From Arthrobacter burdickii (lineage in GTDB: Bacteria; Actinomycetota; Actinomycetes; Actinomycetales; Micrococcaceae), in the NCBI RefSeq assembly GCF_030433645.1, contig NZ_JAROCG010000001.1, positions 2,418,001 through 2,482,000 on the forward strand: 64,000 bases of DNA. Direction: 5' to 3'. This document shows, piece by piece, positions 42,653 through 57,335 of this stretch (its first letter is position 1; each line of letters opens with the position of its first letter). The notes under the pieces were generated by a model. That model saw only the letters and a program-made list of their open reading frames with translations. It searched no databases and was not told where the DNA came from. Both the position numbers and the translations under genes were made by a program.

Positions 42653-43420
42653 ATGACGCGTCCCCTGTTCTTCGGGTCGAGCGAGGCTGTCCGCGCGGCC
42701 GCACCCGGCGCCCTGTTCGTCCTCGACGGTGACGAGGGCCGGCACGCCGCAACCGTCCGGCGGCTCGGGACGGGAGAGCGCATCGACGTGTCCGACGGCT
42801 CCGGCTACCGGATCGGCGGAGTGATCTCGGCCGTCGGGCCGGGAACCGTCGAGGTCGAGGTGGAGACCGCCGGCCAGGATCCCGCGCCGCAGCACCGCCT
42901 GGTGCTCGTGCAGGCCCTCGCGAAGGGCGGTCGTGACGAGCAGGCCGTCGAGTCGGCCACCGAGCTCGGCGTCGACGCCGTGGTGCCGTGGCATGCCGAG
43001 CGCAGCATCGTCCGCTGGCGCGGCGACAAGGCCGAGAAGGGCCGGCAGAAGTGGGTGTCCCTCGTGGGTGCGGCGTCGAAGCAGTCGCGGCGGTCGTTCG
43101 TGCCCGAGGTCCATGCCGTCCTGGATACCTCGGGGCTGGCCGCCTGGGCGTCGACGGTGGACCGGCTGGTCGTCCTGCACGAGGACGCCGAATCCTCCCT
43201 CGCCGATCAGGTCTCGGAGCTCCGCGCAGCGGGTGCCCTGGACGTGCCGTCGTCGACCGCCGTCGTCGTGGGTCCTGAGGGCGGCATCAGTGAGGCCGAG
43301 CTGGGGAAGCTGCGCGCAGTCGGCGCCGGTGCGGCCCGACTGGGACCGCACGTCCTGCGTTCGTCCTCCGCCGGCCCTGCTGCCCTCGTGCTGCTGAACC
43401 ACCTGTTGGGGCGCTGGTAG
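42653..43420 (+). CDS. rsmE: 16S rRNA (uracil-1498-N3)-methyltransferase
   Basis: 255 residues, SPOUT-fold methyltransferase using S-adenosylmethionine. An N-terminal PUA-like RNA-binding domain is followed by the knotted SPOUT domain with VVVGPEGGISEAEL and LGPHVLRSSSAGPAAL, typical of RsmE. It lies 2 bp after dnaJ, as in most actinobacteria. Confidence 0.95.
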   Translation: MTRPLFFGSSEAVRAAAPGALFVLDGDEGRHAATVRRLGTGERIDVSDGSGYRIGGVISAVGPGTVEVEVETAGQDPAPQHRLVLVQALAKGGRDEQAVESATELGVDAVVPWHAERSIVRWRGDKAEKGRQKWVSLVGAASKQSRRSFVPEVHAVLDTSGLAAWASTVDRLVVLHEDAESSLADQVSELRAAGALDVPSSTAVVVGPEGGISEAELGKLRAVGAGAARLGPHVLRSSSAGPAALVLLNHLLGRW

Positions 43421-43459
43421 TCGACCGCGGCTGACGGCCCGCCGGGAGGAGCGCCGCGC

Positions 43460-44455
43460 TCACCGGACGACGACGGACTTGGAGTCCTGAGCCTGGCCGT
43501 GCCCGGAGGGCACGGCCACCGTGATCTCGTAGGAGCCGGGCGGGAGTGTCACGGAGAAGGAGTAGGCGCCCGGAGCGCCGTCCTCGGGCGAGATCCGGAC
43601 CGAGCCGTCGCGGAAGAGCGAGGTATCACCGGTTCCGCCGTCCGCCGGCCCGCCCTCGCTCCGGTCTATCCGCCAGGCGAGCGTCTGCTCCGATGTCGGC
43701 CCCACCCCGTGGATGGTCAGCCCGGAGCGGTCGGCTTCGACGCCCTCCTGCGGGTCGATGATCCATACGGGAGCGAGTGTGGAGGTATCCCGGGTCCACT
43801 CCCCGCCGACGTCCACGGAGTTGAAGGCGCGGTAGCCCGCCGCTCCGTCGACGAGTACGACGACGGAACTGGACTCGCCGCCGGTGATGAGGCCGGCGTT
43901 CGAGGCGGCCGCCGTGGCGGTGTAGACGAGTTGCTGCAGGGCCAGGCGCGCGTCGCTCTCTCCGAGGCTCTCCGAGAAGGCGTCCGAGGAGATGTCGAGG
44001 GTGATGACGTTCTTCGTGGAGATCGACGAGCTCACGCTCGATGCGGCATGCCAGGGCGAGTGGTAGTCGGAGTCGAGAGGTTGCCCCGCGGTCATGAGCC
44101 GCACCGCGTCGGAGATGGGATCGCCGGTGGATTCCGGCGCCACGAGGAATTCACGGAACAGCCGGTCGGTCCCCTCGACCTCCCCGAGCCAGTAGACCGG
44201 CAGGAGCGGCCGGACGGCGTCAGCGGGACCCGCTGCCGCGCCCTCGGTCTGGACGCGCGCCTCAGGCTCGGCCGACTCCCCGTCGGGGACCGCTGTCGGA
44301 AGCGGGACGGGAAGGGTCGTCGTCGGTGCGCTGCCCTGCAGCAGCCCCACCTCCGGAAGGAAGAACACACTGCTGGCCGCGAGCACCGCGCCCGACGCCA
44401 GGAGCATCCCGCGGAGCCCGAGCCGGTTCTTCTTCAGGGGGTCCTGCTCGTGCAT
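43460..44455 (-). CDS. GerMN and Gmad2 domain membrane protein
   Basis: 331 residues. A cytoplasmic N-terminus precedes a membrane anchor (about 15-34), a Pro/Thr-rich linker, a GerMN domain (about 85-200, PVYWLGEVEGTDRLFREFL onward) and a C-terminal immunoglobulin-like Gmad2 domain (about 230-331). In non-sporing actinobacteria this pair of domains is found in envelope proteins near MtrAB-like systems. The partner is unknown here. It converges with rsmE. Confidence 0.85.
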   Translation of the reverse strand: MHEQDPLKKNRLGLRGMLLASGAVLAASSVFFLPEVGLLQGSAPTTTLPVPLPTAVPDGESAEPEARVQTEGAAAGPADAVRPLLPVYWLGEVEGTDRLFREFLVAPESTGDPISDAVRLMTAGQPLDSDYHSPWHAASSVSSSISTKNVITLDISSDAFSESLGESDARLALQQLVYTATAAASNAGLITGGESSSVVVLVDGAAGYRAFNSVDVGGEWTRDTSTLAPVWIIDPQEGVEADRSGLTIHGVGPTSEQTLAWRIDRSEGGPADGGTGDTSLFRDGSVRISPEDGAPGAYSFSVTLPPGSYEITVAVPSGHGQAQDSKSVVVR

Positions 44456-44929
44456 GCCGGCCCCCTTCCGTCGGCGCGCTGGTGCGCGGGTGGAATCTGT
44501 AACGTGAAATCGTCCCGGTCGGCCCGACCCTCGACGTCTGCGCCGGAGGGTTCGGCGACCACTCGTGGGCGCGTACCTGCCGGACCTGTTTCAGCTTGGC
44601 ACAGCGTGCGGAGCACATCAGTGCGAATACGCGCGGTCGACGGGACTGAAACCTGATCGATACGAACCTGTTGCCGATTCGCGACGAAAGTCGAGCGGCG
44701 CTCGGTAAGACGTGAGCCACCGGACGGCGCGGGAATCAAGGCGCTCACGCGCCTGTTGACAAAATGGGGATGCCGTAACATTGGCATCTCTGCCGGTGCC
44801 GGTGAGCTGCGTCCCGAGGGCGGGATCGGCGCCGGGCATCAGCACGAACGGCAGCATGAACACCAGCAGAAGCGACACCACAGTACGACTACTCAGACGA
44901 GGGGCGATCGAAGGCCGGACGGCCGAGCT
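44456..44929. other. Intergenic region between GerMN gene and phoH
   Basis: About 470 bp without a supported gene. It should hold the divergent promoters. TTGACA (44756-44761) and TAACAT (44776-44781) are present but with only 14 bp between them, so this pair is at best a weak promoter. Nothing else is recognised. Confidence 0.4.
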
Positions 44930-45964
44930 ATGAGCGAATCTTCAACAGGCATCAACGTGGCAGGACTCGACACACGGACGTTCGTCTTCGACTCGACGGA
45001 GCAGATGGTTCAGGCGCTCGGTTCGAACGACGAGGCCCTGCGTCTGATCGAAGACTCCTTCCCCGGCATCGGCCTGCAGGCCCGGGGCAACGAACTGACG
45101 ATCACCGGTCCCTCGGCGGACGTGCTGCGTACCGAGCGGCTCATCGGTGAGATCCAGACCATGGCCACCAACAATGCGACGGTCTCTCCCCATGTCCTCG
45201 AGCAGCTGGTCACGATGCTCAAGACGCAGAGCGCTGCCCGGCCGTCGGAAGTGCTGTCCGTGAACATCCTGACCTCGCGCGGCAAGACCATCCGCCCCAA
45301 GACGCTCAACCAGAGCACGTACGTCGAAGCGATCGACCGGAACACCATCGTGTTCGGTATCGGCCCGGCGGGTACCGGCAAGACCTACCTGGCCATGGCC
45401 AAGGCCGTCCAGGCGCTGCAGCAGAAGGAAGTCAACCGGATCATCCTGACGAGGCCCGCGGTCGAGGCGGGGGAGCGCCTGGGCTTCCTGCCCGGAACGC
45501 TCAACGACAAGATCGATCCGTACCTGCGCCCGCTGTACGACGCCCTGCACGACATGATTGACCCCGATTCCATCCCGCGCCTCATGGCGGCGGGAACGAT
45601 CGAGGTCGCACCCCTGGCGTACATGCGCGGGCGGACCCTGAACGACGCCTTCATCATCCTCGACGAGGCCCAGAACACGACGCCCGAGCAGATGAAGATG
45701 TTCCTCACGCGCCTCGGCTTCGGTTCGAAGATGGTGGTGACCGGCGACGTCACGCAGGTGGACCTCCCCAACGGCACCAGTTCGGGACTGCGGATCGTCA
45801 GCGAGATCCTCCGGGACGTCAACGACGTGTACTTCAGCGAACTGGACGCCGCCGACGTCGTGCGGCACCGGCTCGTCGGTGACATCGTCAGCGCCTACAG
45901 CACCTGGGACGACGAGCAGCGCGCCGGGCAGGCGCGTGCCGGCCGTCCGGGGGTGGCACGATGA
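44930..45964 (+). CDS. PhoH-like ATPase
   Basis: 344 residues. Walker A GPAGTGKT at residues 145-152, Walker B IILDEAQN, and the PhoH-typical [16 protein letters not shown] and [10 protein letters not shown] segments are present. The N-terminal KH-like extension and ATPase core match the PhoH/YbeZ type that works with YbeY in RNA metabolism. The start at 44930 gives MSESSTGIN; longer frames run into the promoter region. ybeY overlaps its stop (ATGA). Confidence 0.93.
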   Translation: MSESSTGINVAGLDTRTFVFDSTEQMVQALGSNDEALRLIEDSFPGIGLQARGNELTITGPSADVLRTERLIGEIQTMATNNATVSPHVLEQLVTMLKTQSAARPSEVLSVNILTSRGKTIRPKTLNQSTYVEAIDRNTIVFGIGPAGTGKTYLAMAKAVQALQQKEVNRIILTRPAVEAGERLGFLPGTLNDKIDPYLRPLYDALHDMIDPDSIPRLMAAGTIEVAPLAYMRGRTLNDAFIILDEAQNTTPEQMKMFLTRLGFGSKMVVTGDVTQVDLPNGTSSGLRIVSEILRDVNDVYFSELDAADVVRHRLVGDIVSAYSTWDDEQRAGQARAGRPGVAR

Positions 45965-46434
45965 GCGTCGAGGTCAACAACGAATCCGGGTACGACGTCG
46001 ACGAGGAGTCGCTCGTCCGTCTCGCGAATTTCCTGTTCGAGTCGCTCTTCCTCCACCCCGAGGCCGAGCTGTCGATCATCCTGGTGGATACGGCGGCGAT
46101 GGAGAAGCTGCATGTCGAGTGGATGGACGAGCCCGGCCCCACCGATGTGCTCTCCTTCCCGATGGATGAACTACGCCCGGGCACACCCGGGCGCATCACG
46201 CCGGCCGGACTGCTCGGGGACATCGTGCTGTGCCCGGAGGTCGCTGCTTCCCAGGGTGCGGCCGCGGGTCACAGCACGAACGACGAACTGCTGCTGCTGA
46301 CCACGCACGGCGTCCTCCACCTCCTCGGCTACGACCACGCGGAACCCGAGGAGGAGAAGGAGATGTTCGGCCTGCAGCGCCAGCTCCTGTCGGAGTTCCT
46401 CGGGGGCACCGCACCCCAGGAGACCAGCGCTTGA
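45961..46434 (+). CDS. ybeY: Endoribonuclease YbeY (rRNA maturation factor)
   Basis: 157 residues. The metal-binding motif [11 protein letters not shown] (about residues 116-126) has the three histidines of the family. It functions in 16S rRNA 3'-end maturation and ribosome quality control. It is coupled to phoH upstream and to the CBS-domain gene downstream by 4-bp overlaps. Confidence 0.95.
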   Translation: MSVEVNNESGYDVDEESLVRLANFLFESLFLHPEAELSIILVDTAAMEKLHVEWMDEPGPTDVLSFPMDELRPGTPGRITPAGLLGDIVLCPEVAASQGAAAGHSTNDELLLLTTHGVLHLLGYDHAEPEEEKEMFGLQRQLLSEFLGGTAPQETSA

Positions 46435-47741
46435 CCATCTGGCTCCTCGGGCTCATGGCCCTGCTCTTCGCCCTCACCGCTGCCCTCGTGACCGCTGCCG
46501 AAGCGGCCTTCAGCTACCTCCCGCGGCAGGAGGGCGAGGTCCTGGTGCAGGAGTCGCGCGGGCCGTCGCTCCGCCGCATCCTCGAAGCCCCCGTCGCCCA
46601 CATGCATGCGCTGCGGTTCTGGCGGGTCTGGTTCGAGATGGCCGGCGCCGTCGCCGTCGCCATCCTGTTCCACGACCTGCTGGACAACGTCTGGCTCGCC
46701 GGGCTCCTGGCGACAGCCGTGATGGCGGCCGTCGGGTTCGTGATCGTTGGAGTCTCGCCCCGCCAACTCGGTCGGCTGCACGCCCTCGCCGTCGTCCGCC
46801 TGACCGCCGGACTTGTGGCTTCCCTCTGCACCGTCCTCGGACCCATCCCGCGCTGGCTCGTGCGGATCGGCAGTTCGATCACCCCGGGCGCCGCACGCGA
46901 CGAAGCAGCGTTCTTCACGCAGGAGGAGTTCCGCGAGCTCCTCTCCCGCGCCTCGGACGCCGAGATGATCGAGGACAACGAGGCGGAGCTCATCCACTCG
47001 GTGTTCGAACTCGGGGACACGAAGGTGCGTTCCGTGATGGTTCCGCGCACCGACATGGTCACCATCGAATCGGGCTCCACGCTGAACCAGGCGATGTCGC
47101 TCTTCCTGCGCTCGGGATACTCGAGGATCCCCGTCATCGGGGAGAGCTCGGATGACATCAAGGGCCTGCTGTACCTGAAGGACGTCGTCGCCAGCCTGCA
47201 CGGCCGCCCGGCGTCGAACCTCTCGCGGGCGGTGGATGGGGACTGCAGGCCGGCCCGGTACGTCCCGGAGTCGAAGCCCGTGGGCGACCTGCTCCGGGAG
47301 CTGCAGCGCGAATCCACCCACGTGGCCATCGTCATCGACGAGTACGGCGGAACGGCCGGGCTCGTCACCCTCGAGGACCTCATCGAGGAGATCGTGGGCG
47401 AGATCGTCGACGAGTACGACTCCGAGGTGCCTGAGCAGGAACAGCTCGACGACGGCGAATACCGCGTCAGCGCCCGGATGGGGATCGACGACCTGGGCGA
47501 GCTCTTCGGCCTCGACCTCGACGACGAGGAAGTCGACACGGTGGGCGGACTCCTGGCCAAGACCCTCGGAAGGGTGCCGATCGTGGGATCCGAGGTCACA
47601 ATTGACGGTATAGGCCTGCGGGCCGAGCGCGTGGAGGGCCGACGGAACAGGGTCTCCCACGTCATCGCCTACCGCTTGCCACCCGAGCACACCGAGCAGG
47701 ACGAACGAGAGACGATAGAGGCTGACAATGAGCGACGCTAA
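46431..47741 (+). CDS. Hemolysin-family/CNNM-type protein with CBS domains
   Basis: 436 residues. A DUF21/CNNM transmembrane domain (residues about 1-190) is followed by a CBS pair ([20 protein letters not shown] ... and [29 protein letters not shown]) and a C-terminal CorC-HlyC domain. The family is linked to magnesium or cobalt transport and to tolerance. A TTG start at 46431 overlapping the ybeY stop is inferred; no better in-frame start is near. era overlaps its end by 14 bp. Confidence 0.9.
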   Translation: MTIWLLGLMALLFALTAALVTAAEAAFSYLPRQEGEVLVQESRGPSLRRILEAPVAHMHALRFWRVWFEMAGAVAVAILFHDLLDNVWLAGLLATAVMAAVGFVIVGVSPRQLGRLHALAVVRLTAGLVASLCTVLGPIPRWLVRIGSSITPGAARDEAAFFTQEEFRELLSRASDAEMIEDNEAELIHSVFELGDTKVRSVMVPRTDMVTIESGSTLNQAMSLFLRSGYSRIPVIGESSDDIKGLLYLKDVVASLHGRPASNLSRAVDGDCRPARYVPESKPVGDLLRELQRESTHVAIVIDEYGGTAGLVTLEDLIEEIVGEIVDEYDSEVPEQEQLDDGEYRVSARMGIDDLGELFGLDLDDEEVDTVGGLLAKTLGRVPIVGSEVTIDGIGLRAERVEGRRNRVSHVIAYRLPPEHTEQDERETIEADNERR

Positions 47742-48657
47742 GCACAGGGCCGGATTCGTCTCGCTCGTCGGACGGCCGAACGCCGGCAAGTCCACCCTGA
47801 CGAACGCCCTGGTGGGGCAGAAGGTCGCCATCACCTCGGCCAAGCCGCAGACCACCCGGCACACCATCCGCGGCATCGTCAACCGGCCGGACGCGCAGAT
47901 CGTCCTCGTGGACACCCCGGGGCTGCACCGGCCGCGCACCCTGCTGGGCCAGCGCCTCAACGACCTCGTGGCCGACACGCTCGCCGAGGTCGACGCCGTC
48001 GGGTTCTGCCTGCCCGCCAACGAGAAGATCGGTCCCGGTGACCGGTTCATCGCCGAGCAGCTGGCGCGGCTCAACCGCAAGCCGCTGATCGCGGTGGTGA
48101 CGAAGACCGACCTCGTCGACCGCCAGGCACTCACGGAGCAGCTCCTTGCCGTGGCGAAGCTCGGTACCGACGTGGCGGGTCCCGGGGGATGGGCGGACAT
48201 CGTGCCGGTGTCGGCCGCGGACGGTTTCCAGGTGGACACGGTCGCAGAGGTGTTCAGCAACCACATGCCCGAATCGCCGGTCCTGTACCCCGGCGGCGAG
48301 CTGACGGACGAGCCGGAAGCCGTCATGGTCGCCGAGCTCGTCCGGGAGGCAGCCCTCGAGGGAGTCCGTGACGAGATGCCGCACTCGATCGCGGTCGTCG
48401 TCGAGGAGATGATCCCGCGCGAGGGACGCAGCGAGGACAATCCGATGCTCGACGTCCACGTGAACCTCTACGTCGAGCGGCCGTCCCAGAAGGCGATCAT
48501 CATCGGCAAGGGCGGTTCCCGGCTCAGGGAGGTCGGCACGAACGCCCGCCGTGGGATCGAGGCCCTGCTGGGAACCCGGATCTACCTGGACCTGCACGTC
48601 AAGGTCGCGAAGGACTGGCAGCGCGATCCCAAGCAGCTGGTCAAGCTCGGCTTCTAG
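47728..48657 (+). CDS. era: GTPase Era
   Basis: 309 residues. The GTPase motifs are G1 GRPNAGKST (15-23), G3 DTPGLH and G4 TKTD; the C-terminal KH domain (IIIGKGGSRLREVG) binds the 3' end of 16S rRNA. It completes the phoH-ybeY-CBS-era rRNA maturation operon. Two hairpins follow the gene. Confidence 0.97.
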   Translation: MSDAKHRAGFVSLVGRPNAGKSTLTNALVGQKVAITSAKPQTTRHTIRGIVNRPDAQIVLVDTPGLHRPRTLLGQRLNDLVADTLAEVDAVGFCLPANEKIGPGDRFIAEQLARLNRKPLIAVVTKTDLVDRQALTEQLLAVAKLGTDVAGPGGWADIVPVSAADGFQVDTVAEVFSNHMPESPVLYPGGELTDEPEAVMVAELVREAALEGVRDEMPHSIAVVVEEMIPREGRSEDNPMLDVHVNLYVERPSQKAIIIGKGGSRLREVGTNARRGIEALLGTRIYLDLHVKVAKDWQRDPKQLVKLGF

Positions 48658-48671
48658 CCGGCACTACCTCC

Positions 48672-48764
48672 CGGCCCCGTTCGTTGGGTCCGGGAACGGG
48701 GCCGCCGGTCCTGCGACACCTGCTGATCGCCGTCGATCACCGCGCCCGAGGCGCAGCGGTGATC
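48672..48764 (+). terminator. Hairpins after era
   Basis: An 11-bp stem (48672-48682 with 48694-48704) followed by a 9-bp stem (48735-48743 with 48756-48764). Together they would end the era transcript; no T-tract. Confidence 0.65.
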
Positions 48765-48849
48765 CGGCCGCTGCACCGGCCGCGGTGAGCGAGGGACAAA
48801 ACCCCGCCGGCCTCGGGCCGGCACCGACACCATCCGAAGGAGCCAGGGC

Positions 48850-50418
48850 ATGACCCGCCGAACGTCCCCTGAGGGCGCCGACAGCGCCAGCGATGCCCCT
48901 TCGGCAACTGTCCCCGACGCGGCAACCGCCCCCGACACGGCCGGCAGCACGAATGAGGCGGACGGCCCGCACCCGGCTGGGCGGCACCTGGGCAACGCAC
49001 GCCGGAGGCTCAGGGTGATCGCCATCGTGATCGCGTCGGTCCTCGTGGCCGCCGTCGCGTTCGTCGCCGTCCAGGTGTTCCGCCTGCAGTCCAACGTGGC
49101 CACGATGCCGCTCAATCTCGGCGGGGAATCGGCCCTCCCGGTCGATTCCAGCACGGACCCGCTCCAGATCCTGGTCCTCGGTACCGACACCCGGACCGGC
49201 AACGGCGGCGAATTCATCGGCGGGGAGGATCTTTCCTCGGGTGAGGGGAACTCGGACGTCATGATGCTGGTGACACTCTCCGCGGATCGGGAGAACGTCA
49301 CGGTCGTCTCGTTCCCCCGTGACCTCCTGGTGCCACTGCCCAGCTGCACCGATCCCGAGACGGGAGAGTCATCCGAGGAGATGGACCTCGGCCAGCTCAA
49401 CGGCGCCCTCCAGGAGGGCGGACCGGGCTGCACCGTCGCTGCGATCAACAACCTCACGGGCCTGTCGGTCGACCACTTCATGATGGCGGACTTCAACGCG
49501 GTCAAGGAACTGTCCTCCACGCTCGGCGGCGTGGAGGTCTGCGTCGAGGAGCCGGTGGACGACGAATACTCGGGACTGTCGCTGCCGGCCGGCACCAGCG
49601 AGGTGGAGGGAGACCAGGCCCTCGCCTTCCTGCGCACGCGCCACAGCTTCGGCGATGGCGGCGACACCGGGCGCATCGCCGCCCAGCAGTCCTTCCTGGC
49701 GTCCATGGCACGCAAGGTGCGGGCCGAGGGCACGCTGACGAACCTGCCCAAGCTCTACGCGATCGCCGACACGGTCACCCGCAACCTGACGGTCGACGAG
49801 GGCCTGTCCCAGCCCACGGAACTGCTGAAGATCGCCGACCGCATGAAGAACGTCGATCTCGGCAACATCGCCTTCGTGACGGTGCCTACCGCGCCGTGGG
49901 TGGAGGACCCCAACCGGCTGGTCCTCGACGAAGAGGGCGCCGCGCCGCTCTTCGAGGCGCTGCGCGAGGACCGCGGCCTCACCGAGGCCACTCCCGAAGC
50001 CTCGACACCCGCGCCCAGTAGCAGCTCGGCGCCGGCCACTCCCGAGGCGCCGGCCATCGATCCTGCGGCCGTTCCCGTCCTGGTCATCAACGCGACGATG
50101 AACGCCGATCGCGCGGCCGAGGTGCAGCAGCTCCTCGTGGACGCCGGGTACTCGCAGGCCACACCGTACGAGTCCGTCCCGGCCGAGACGACGCAGATCC
50201 TGTTCGGGACCGGCTACGACGCGGCGGCCGCCGACCTCGCCGCCCGCTTCGGCGTTCCCGCGAGCCAGGTGCAGTTCAGCGCAACCGCTGTCGGGATCGA
50301 GCTGCTCGTCGGCGCGGACCTCGCGAGCGGATCCCGGGTCGTCGTCCCGCCGCTCGGCAGCGACCTGCAGGGCCAGACGGCGGACCAGGTGACCTGCCAG
50401 GCGTCGTCGGGGTTCTAG
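48850..50418 (+). CDS. LytR-CpsA-Psr (LCP) family protein with LytR_C domain
   Basis: 522 residues. A cytoplasmic N-terminus and one membrane anchor (about 58-78, VIAIVIASVLVAAVAFVAVQV segment split for description) precede the LCP catalytic domain (ILVLGTDTRTG, VSFPRDLLVPLP with the conserved Arg/Asp set, HFMMADF, ALAFLRTRHSFGDGGDTGR). An acidic Pro/Ser linker and a LytR_C domain (about 410-522) follow. LCP enzymes attach wall polymers such as teichoic acids or arabinogalactan-type glycans to peptidoglycan. Single gene. Confidence 0.93.
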   Translation: MTRRTSPEGADSASDAPSATVPDAATAPDTAGSTNEADGPHPAGRHLGNARRRLRVIAIVIASVLVAAVAFVAVQVFRLQSNVATMPLNLGGESALPVDSSTDPLQILVLGTDTRTGNGGEFIGGEDLSSGEGNSDVMMLVTLSADRENVTVVSFPRDLLVPLPSCTDPETGESSEEMDLGQLNGALQEGGPGCTVAAINNLTGLSVDHFMMADFNAVKELSSTLGGVEVCVEEPVDDEYSGLSLPAGTSEVEGDQALAFLRTRHSFGDGGDTGRIAAQQSFLASMARKVRAEGTLTNLPKLYAIADTVTRNLTVDEGLSQPTELLKIADRMKNVDLGNIAFVTVPTAPWVEDPNRLVLDEEGAAPLFEALREDRGLTEATPEASTPAPSSSSAPATPEAPAIDPAAVPVLVINATMNADRAAEVQQLLVDAGYSQATPYESVPAETTQILFGTGYDAAAADLAARFGVPASQVQFSATAVGIELLVGADLASGSRVVVPPLGSDLQGQTADQVTCQASSGF

Positions 50419-50525
50419 CCCGACCTGCCCGGCCCGGAGGCACCCGGGAACTCCCCGCGTGGAATTCTCCTGGACGCGCCCGGCGCGCCGCACCCCGCCT
50501 GACGGAGGGATGCGGCGGCGCCGCC

Positions 50526-54452
<3,927 letters not shown>

Positions 54453-54524
54453 TTCCGGCACTTTCCGCCCGCCGCCCCCGCGCCTCCCGAGCTCCGCGGG
54501 GGTGGCAGGTGGGAGAATGGTCCC

Positions 54525-55271
54525 GTGCCTTCATCGACAGCCTTCCGCACCTACCGCACCGAAGGTGTCGTCCTGCGGACCTACAAGCTCGGTGAGGCGG
54601 ACCGCATCATCGTGCTCCTGACGCGTGAGCACGGCCAGGTCCGTGCGGTGGCCAAGGGCGTGCGCCGGACCAGCAGCAAGTTCGGATCGCGCCTGGAGCC
54701 CTTCATGTCCGTCGACCTCCTGCTCGCGCACGGCCGGAACCTCGACGTCGTCACCCAGGCCCAGACAAAGGGCGCCTACGGGCACGGCATCGCCTCCGAC
54801 TACGGCCGGTACACCGCCGCGACTGCCATCGCCGAGACCGCCGAACGCCTGACGGACATCGGCGAGGGCGGGGGAGCGCAGTACGCGCTGGTCGCCGGCG
54901 CTTTCTCCGCGCTTAGCCGCAACCTGCACCCGTCCGAGCTGATCCTCGACTCCTACCTGCTGCGCGCGCTGGCGACGGCGGGCTGGGCCCCGAGCTTCAC
55001 GGACTGCGCCCGATGCGGCGCCCCCGGCCCGCACTCGGCCTTCTCCGCGCCGCTCGGCGGGGCCGTCTGCCCGTCGTGCCGTCCGCCGGGCGCCGCGTCG
55101 CCGTCGGCCGCCACGATGGAACTGCTAGGAGCCCTGCTGACGGGCGACTGGGCGATCGCGGACGCGTCGGACAACGGCGCCCGCCGTGAAGCCGCCGGAC
55201 TCGTGGCGGCCTTCCTGCAATGGCACCTCGAACGCGGGGTCGCCTCCCTCAAACATGTGGAGCGTGTATGA
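54525..55271 (+). CDS. recO: DNA repair protein RecO
   Basis: 248 residues from GTG. An N-terminal OB fold ([28 protein letters not shown]) and a helical domain containing a CARCG ... CPSC zinc site are the RecO features. It loads RecA with RecR. It overlaps uppS by ATGA. Confidence 0.95.
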   Translation: MPSSTAFRTYRTEGVVLRTYKLGEADRIIVLLTREHGQVRAVAKGVRRTSSKFGSRLEPFMSVDLLLAHGRNLDVVTQAQTKGAYGHGIASDYGRYTAATAIAETAERLTDIGEGGGAQYALVAGAFSALSRNLHPSELILDSYLLRALATAGWAPSFTDCARCGAPGPHSAFSAPLGGAVCPSCRPPGAASPSAATMELLGALLTGDWAIADASDNGARREAAGLVAAFLQWHLERGVASLKHVERV

Positions 55272-56068
55272 AGAACCATCGTCCCGTGGCGCCGTGGCCC
55301 CACCCGAGCGGTGAGCAGGCGCCGTCGATCCCGCGCCAGTTCGTGCCGGCTCACGTGGCGATCGTCATGGACGGCAATGGGCGCTGGGCGAACGAGCGGG
55401 GCCTGCCGCGCACCGAGGGGCACAAGGCCGGGGAGGCCGCGCTGCTGGACGTCATGGCGGGCGCCATCGAGATCGGCGTCCGGCATGTCTCCGTGTATGC
55501 GTTCAGCACCGAGAACTGGAAGAGGTCCCCGGAGGAGGTGCGCTTCCTCATGGGCTTCAACAAGGAGGTGCTGAGGCGCCGGCGGGACCAGCTCGACGAG
55601 TGGGGCGTCCGCATCCGCTGGTCCGGACGCCGGCCCAAGCTCTGGCAGTCGGTGATCCGCGAACTGGAGGACGCCGAGCAGTACACCGCGCACAATACGA
55701 CGTGCACGCTCACGATGTGCGTGAACTACGGCGGTCGCGCCGAGATCGCCGACGCCGCCAGGGCCATCGCCGAGGACGTCGCGGCCGGCACCCTGAAGGC
55801 CTCGTCGGTCAGCGAGAAGACCATCCAGCGGTACCTGGACGAACCCGATCTGCCGGACGTCGACCTGTTCCTCCGCACATCCGGCGAGCAGCGACTGTCG
55901 AACTTCATGCTCTGGCAGTCGGCCTACGCGGAGATGGTGTTCATGAACACGCTGTGGCCCGACGTCGACCGACGGACGCTGTGGCGTGCGGTCGAGGAGT
56001 ACGCCTCACGCGACCGCCGGTACGGGGGAGCGGTGGACAAGGCTGCCGTAGGCAGCGCGTCCTCCTAG
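55268..56068 (+). CDS. uppS: Isoprenyl transferase (undecaprenyl diphosphate synthase type)
   Basis: 266 residues, cis-prenyltransferase. [22 protein letters not shown] carries the catalytic aspartate and the P-loop-like residues (residues 35-56, shown in part); [28 protein letters not shown] follow. It makes the lipid carrier for peptidoglycan and other glycans. It may make a shorter chain (decaprenyl or Z-farnesyl type) in actinobacteria; length specificity is not readable here. It overlaps the convergent hydrolase gene by 4 bp. Confidence 0.95.
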   Translation: MKNHRPVAPWPHPSGEQAPSIPRQFVPAHVAIVMDGNGRWANERGLPRTEGHKAGEAALLDVMAGAIEIGVRHVSVYAFSTENWKRSPEEVRFLMGFNKEVLRRRRDQLDEWGVRIRWSGRRPKLWQSVIRELEDAEQYTAHNTTCTLTMCVNYGGRAEIADAARAIAEDVAAGTLKASSVSEKTIQRYLDEPDLPDVDLFLRTSGEQRLSNFMLWQSAYAEMVFMNTLWPDVDRRTLWRAVEEYASRDRRYGGAVDKAAVGSASS

Positions 56069-57171
56069 GGACGGAAGCCCCCCGGCCGGCCGTCCTCCCG
56101 GCACGGCCCGCACGCGGGCACGTACACGTCCAGCCACCAGGCGGCGATCCCGACCGCCTGCGTCCTCACCTCGCGGCGTGAGAGTAAGACGTCGTGCAGG
56201 GCGCCGGGAAGCCGCCGGATGGTCACATTGGGACCGAGTTCGGCCGCCCGGCGCACCATCGGGGTGACGTCGAGGACGCTGTCCGTCTCCAGCATGGCGC
56301 TGTTCCAGCTGGTGCTGATGGTGGACGCCTTCGAACAGAGCACGAGCACCGGGACGTCGATCGACACCCCCCGGGCGAGGGCCGCATGGCCGGCCAGGAC
56401 GGCCGCCAGCCAGCCGGCCCGGATGGGGAAGCCCGCCTCGGGTCGCCACGCCGGGTCGATGCTCCACTCCCCGTCGCGGGTGTCGCTGATGCTGCGGAAG
56501 TAGAAGCCGAGTTCGGGCAGCCTCAACCGGGTCTTCGGCCGACGCCGCGACACCGCCAGGATGCCCTGCGCGGCGCTCCGCAACTGGGCGCTGCCCGGGG
56601 TGTCGAGCCACGGGCTGTTGAGGACGAGCGCAGCGATCCGGCCCGGGTTGCGGGCGGCCCAGAGCGCCGTGGTCAACCCTCCGGTGGAGTGCGCCATGAG
56701 TACCAGGTCGACGGTAGGGGTCGGGGAACAGGCCGTGGAAGAGGCTGCGGGAGAGGCCGTGGAAGAAGCCGGTGCGGAGTCCCCGTCGCGGCGGGCGGCC
56801 AGGCGGTCCGTCAGCGCCGCGATCGCCGCTTCGAGGTCGGCGTCGTAGTCGTCGAGGGAGGTGGTGAATCCGGGGGTCTGGCCCGGCAGGAGGCTCCGGC
56901 CGTACTTGTGGAGGTCCAGGGCGAAGAACGCCCAGCCGCGGGCGTGCAGTGTCCGGGCGAGCTCCGTATGCAAGAAGTAGTCGCTGAAACCGTGGACGTA
57001 GAGCACCGCCCGGGTCGGTCCGCCCTGCTGCGGGTCGTCCCCGGCGGGCCCGTCGTCGGGCTCGTACGCGACGAGGGTGGCGACGCGCGGCCCCTCGTCG
57101 TCGGGCTCCAGCGGGAGTGTCAGCGCACGGAAGGATCCGCCGAGGATGTCCTCCGACCAGAGCTCGTCCAT
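56065..57171 (-). CDS. Alpha/beta hydrolase
   Basis: 368 residues. Oxyanion region YVHGFSDYF, nucleophile elbow LMAHSTGGL (the usual G-x-S-x-G has Ala at its first position), and a late LHDVLLSR segment with the catalytic histidine. Between the cap and the elbow is an Ala/Ser/Pro-rich insertion (about residues 130-150) coded by a repeated gaggccgtggaaga-type sequence, probably a surface loop. Lipase or lysophospholipase is plausible; substrate unknown. Divergent from pyrD. Confidence 0.88.
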   Translation of the reverse strand: MDELWSEDILGGSFRALTLPLEPDDEGPRVATLVAYEPDDGPAGDDPQQGGPTRAVLYVHGFSDYFLHTELARTLHARGWAFFALDLHKYGRSLLPGQTPGFTTSLDDYDADLEAAIAALTDRLAARRDGDSAPASSTASPAASSTACSPTPTVDLVLMAHSTGGLTTALWAARNPGRIAALVLNSPWLDTPGSAQLRSAAQGILAVSRRRPKTRLRLPELGFYFRSISDTRDGEWSIDPAWRPEAGFPIRAGWLAAVLAGHAALARGVSIDVPVLVLCSKASTISTSWNSAMLETDSVLDVTPMVRRAAELGPNVTIRRLPGALHDVLLSRREVRTQAVGIAAWWLDVYVPACGPCREDGRPGGFRP

Positions 57172-57190
57172 GCGATGACCCTACCGCCGA

Positions 57191-57274
57191 CCCTGCTGCC
57201 GGCCCTGCTGCTGGCCCTGCTGCCGGCCCCGCTGCCGGCCCTGCTGCCGGACCTGCTGCCGGCCCTGCTGGTGG
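57191..57274 (+). repeat. 12-bp minisatellite upstream of pyrD
   Basis: Seven tandem copies of a 12-bp unit of the ccctgctgccgg type, four perfect or near-perfect, in the gap between two divergent genes. The frame of pyrD upstream of its start is open here but would encode a Gly-Pro-Ala repeat; the ribosome binding site and homology place the pyrD start after it. Confidence 0.9.
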
Positions 57275-57335
57275 GGCGGCGGCCCGATCCCGTCCTGAGT
57301 TGGTGCCCGCCCCGTCCGCGTGGAATTCTGGAGGC

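Noticed and set aside
57117..57335. 5' extension of pyrD through the minisatellite (Gly-Pro-Ala repeat)
   Set aside because: pyrD homology starts at RFYPTFF and a good ribosome binding site precedes ATG 57336.
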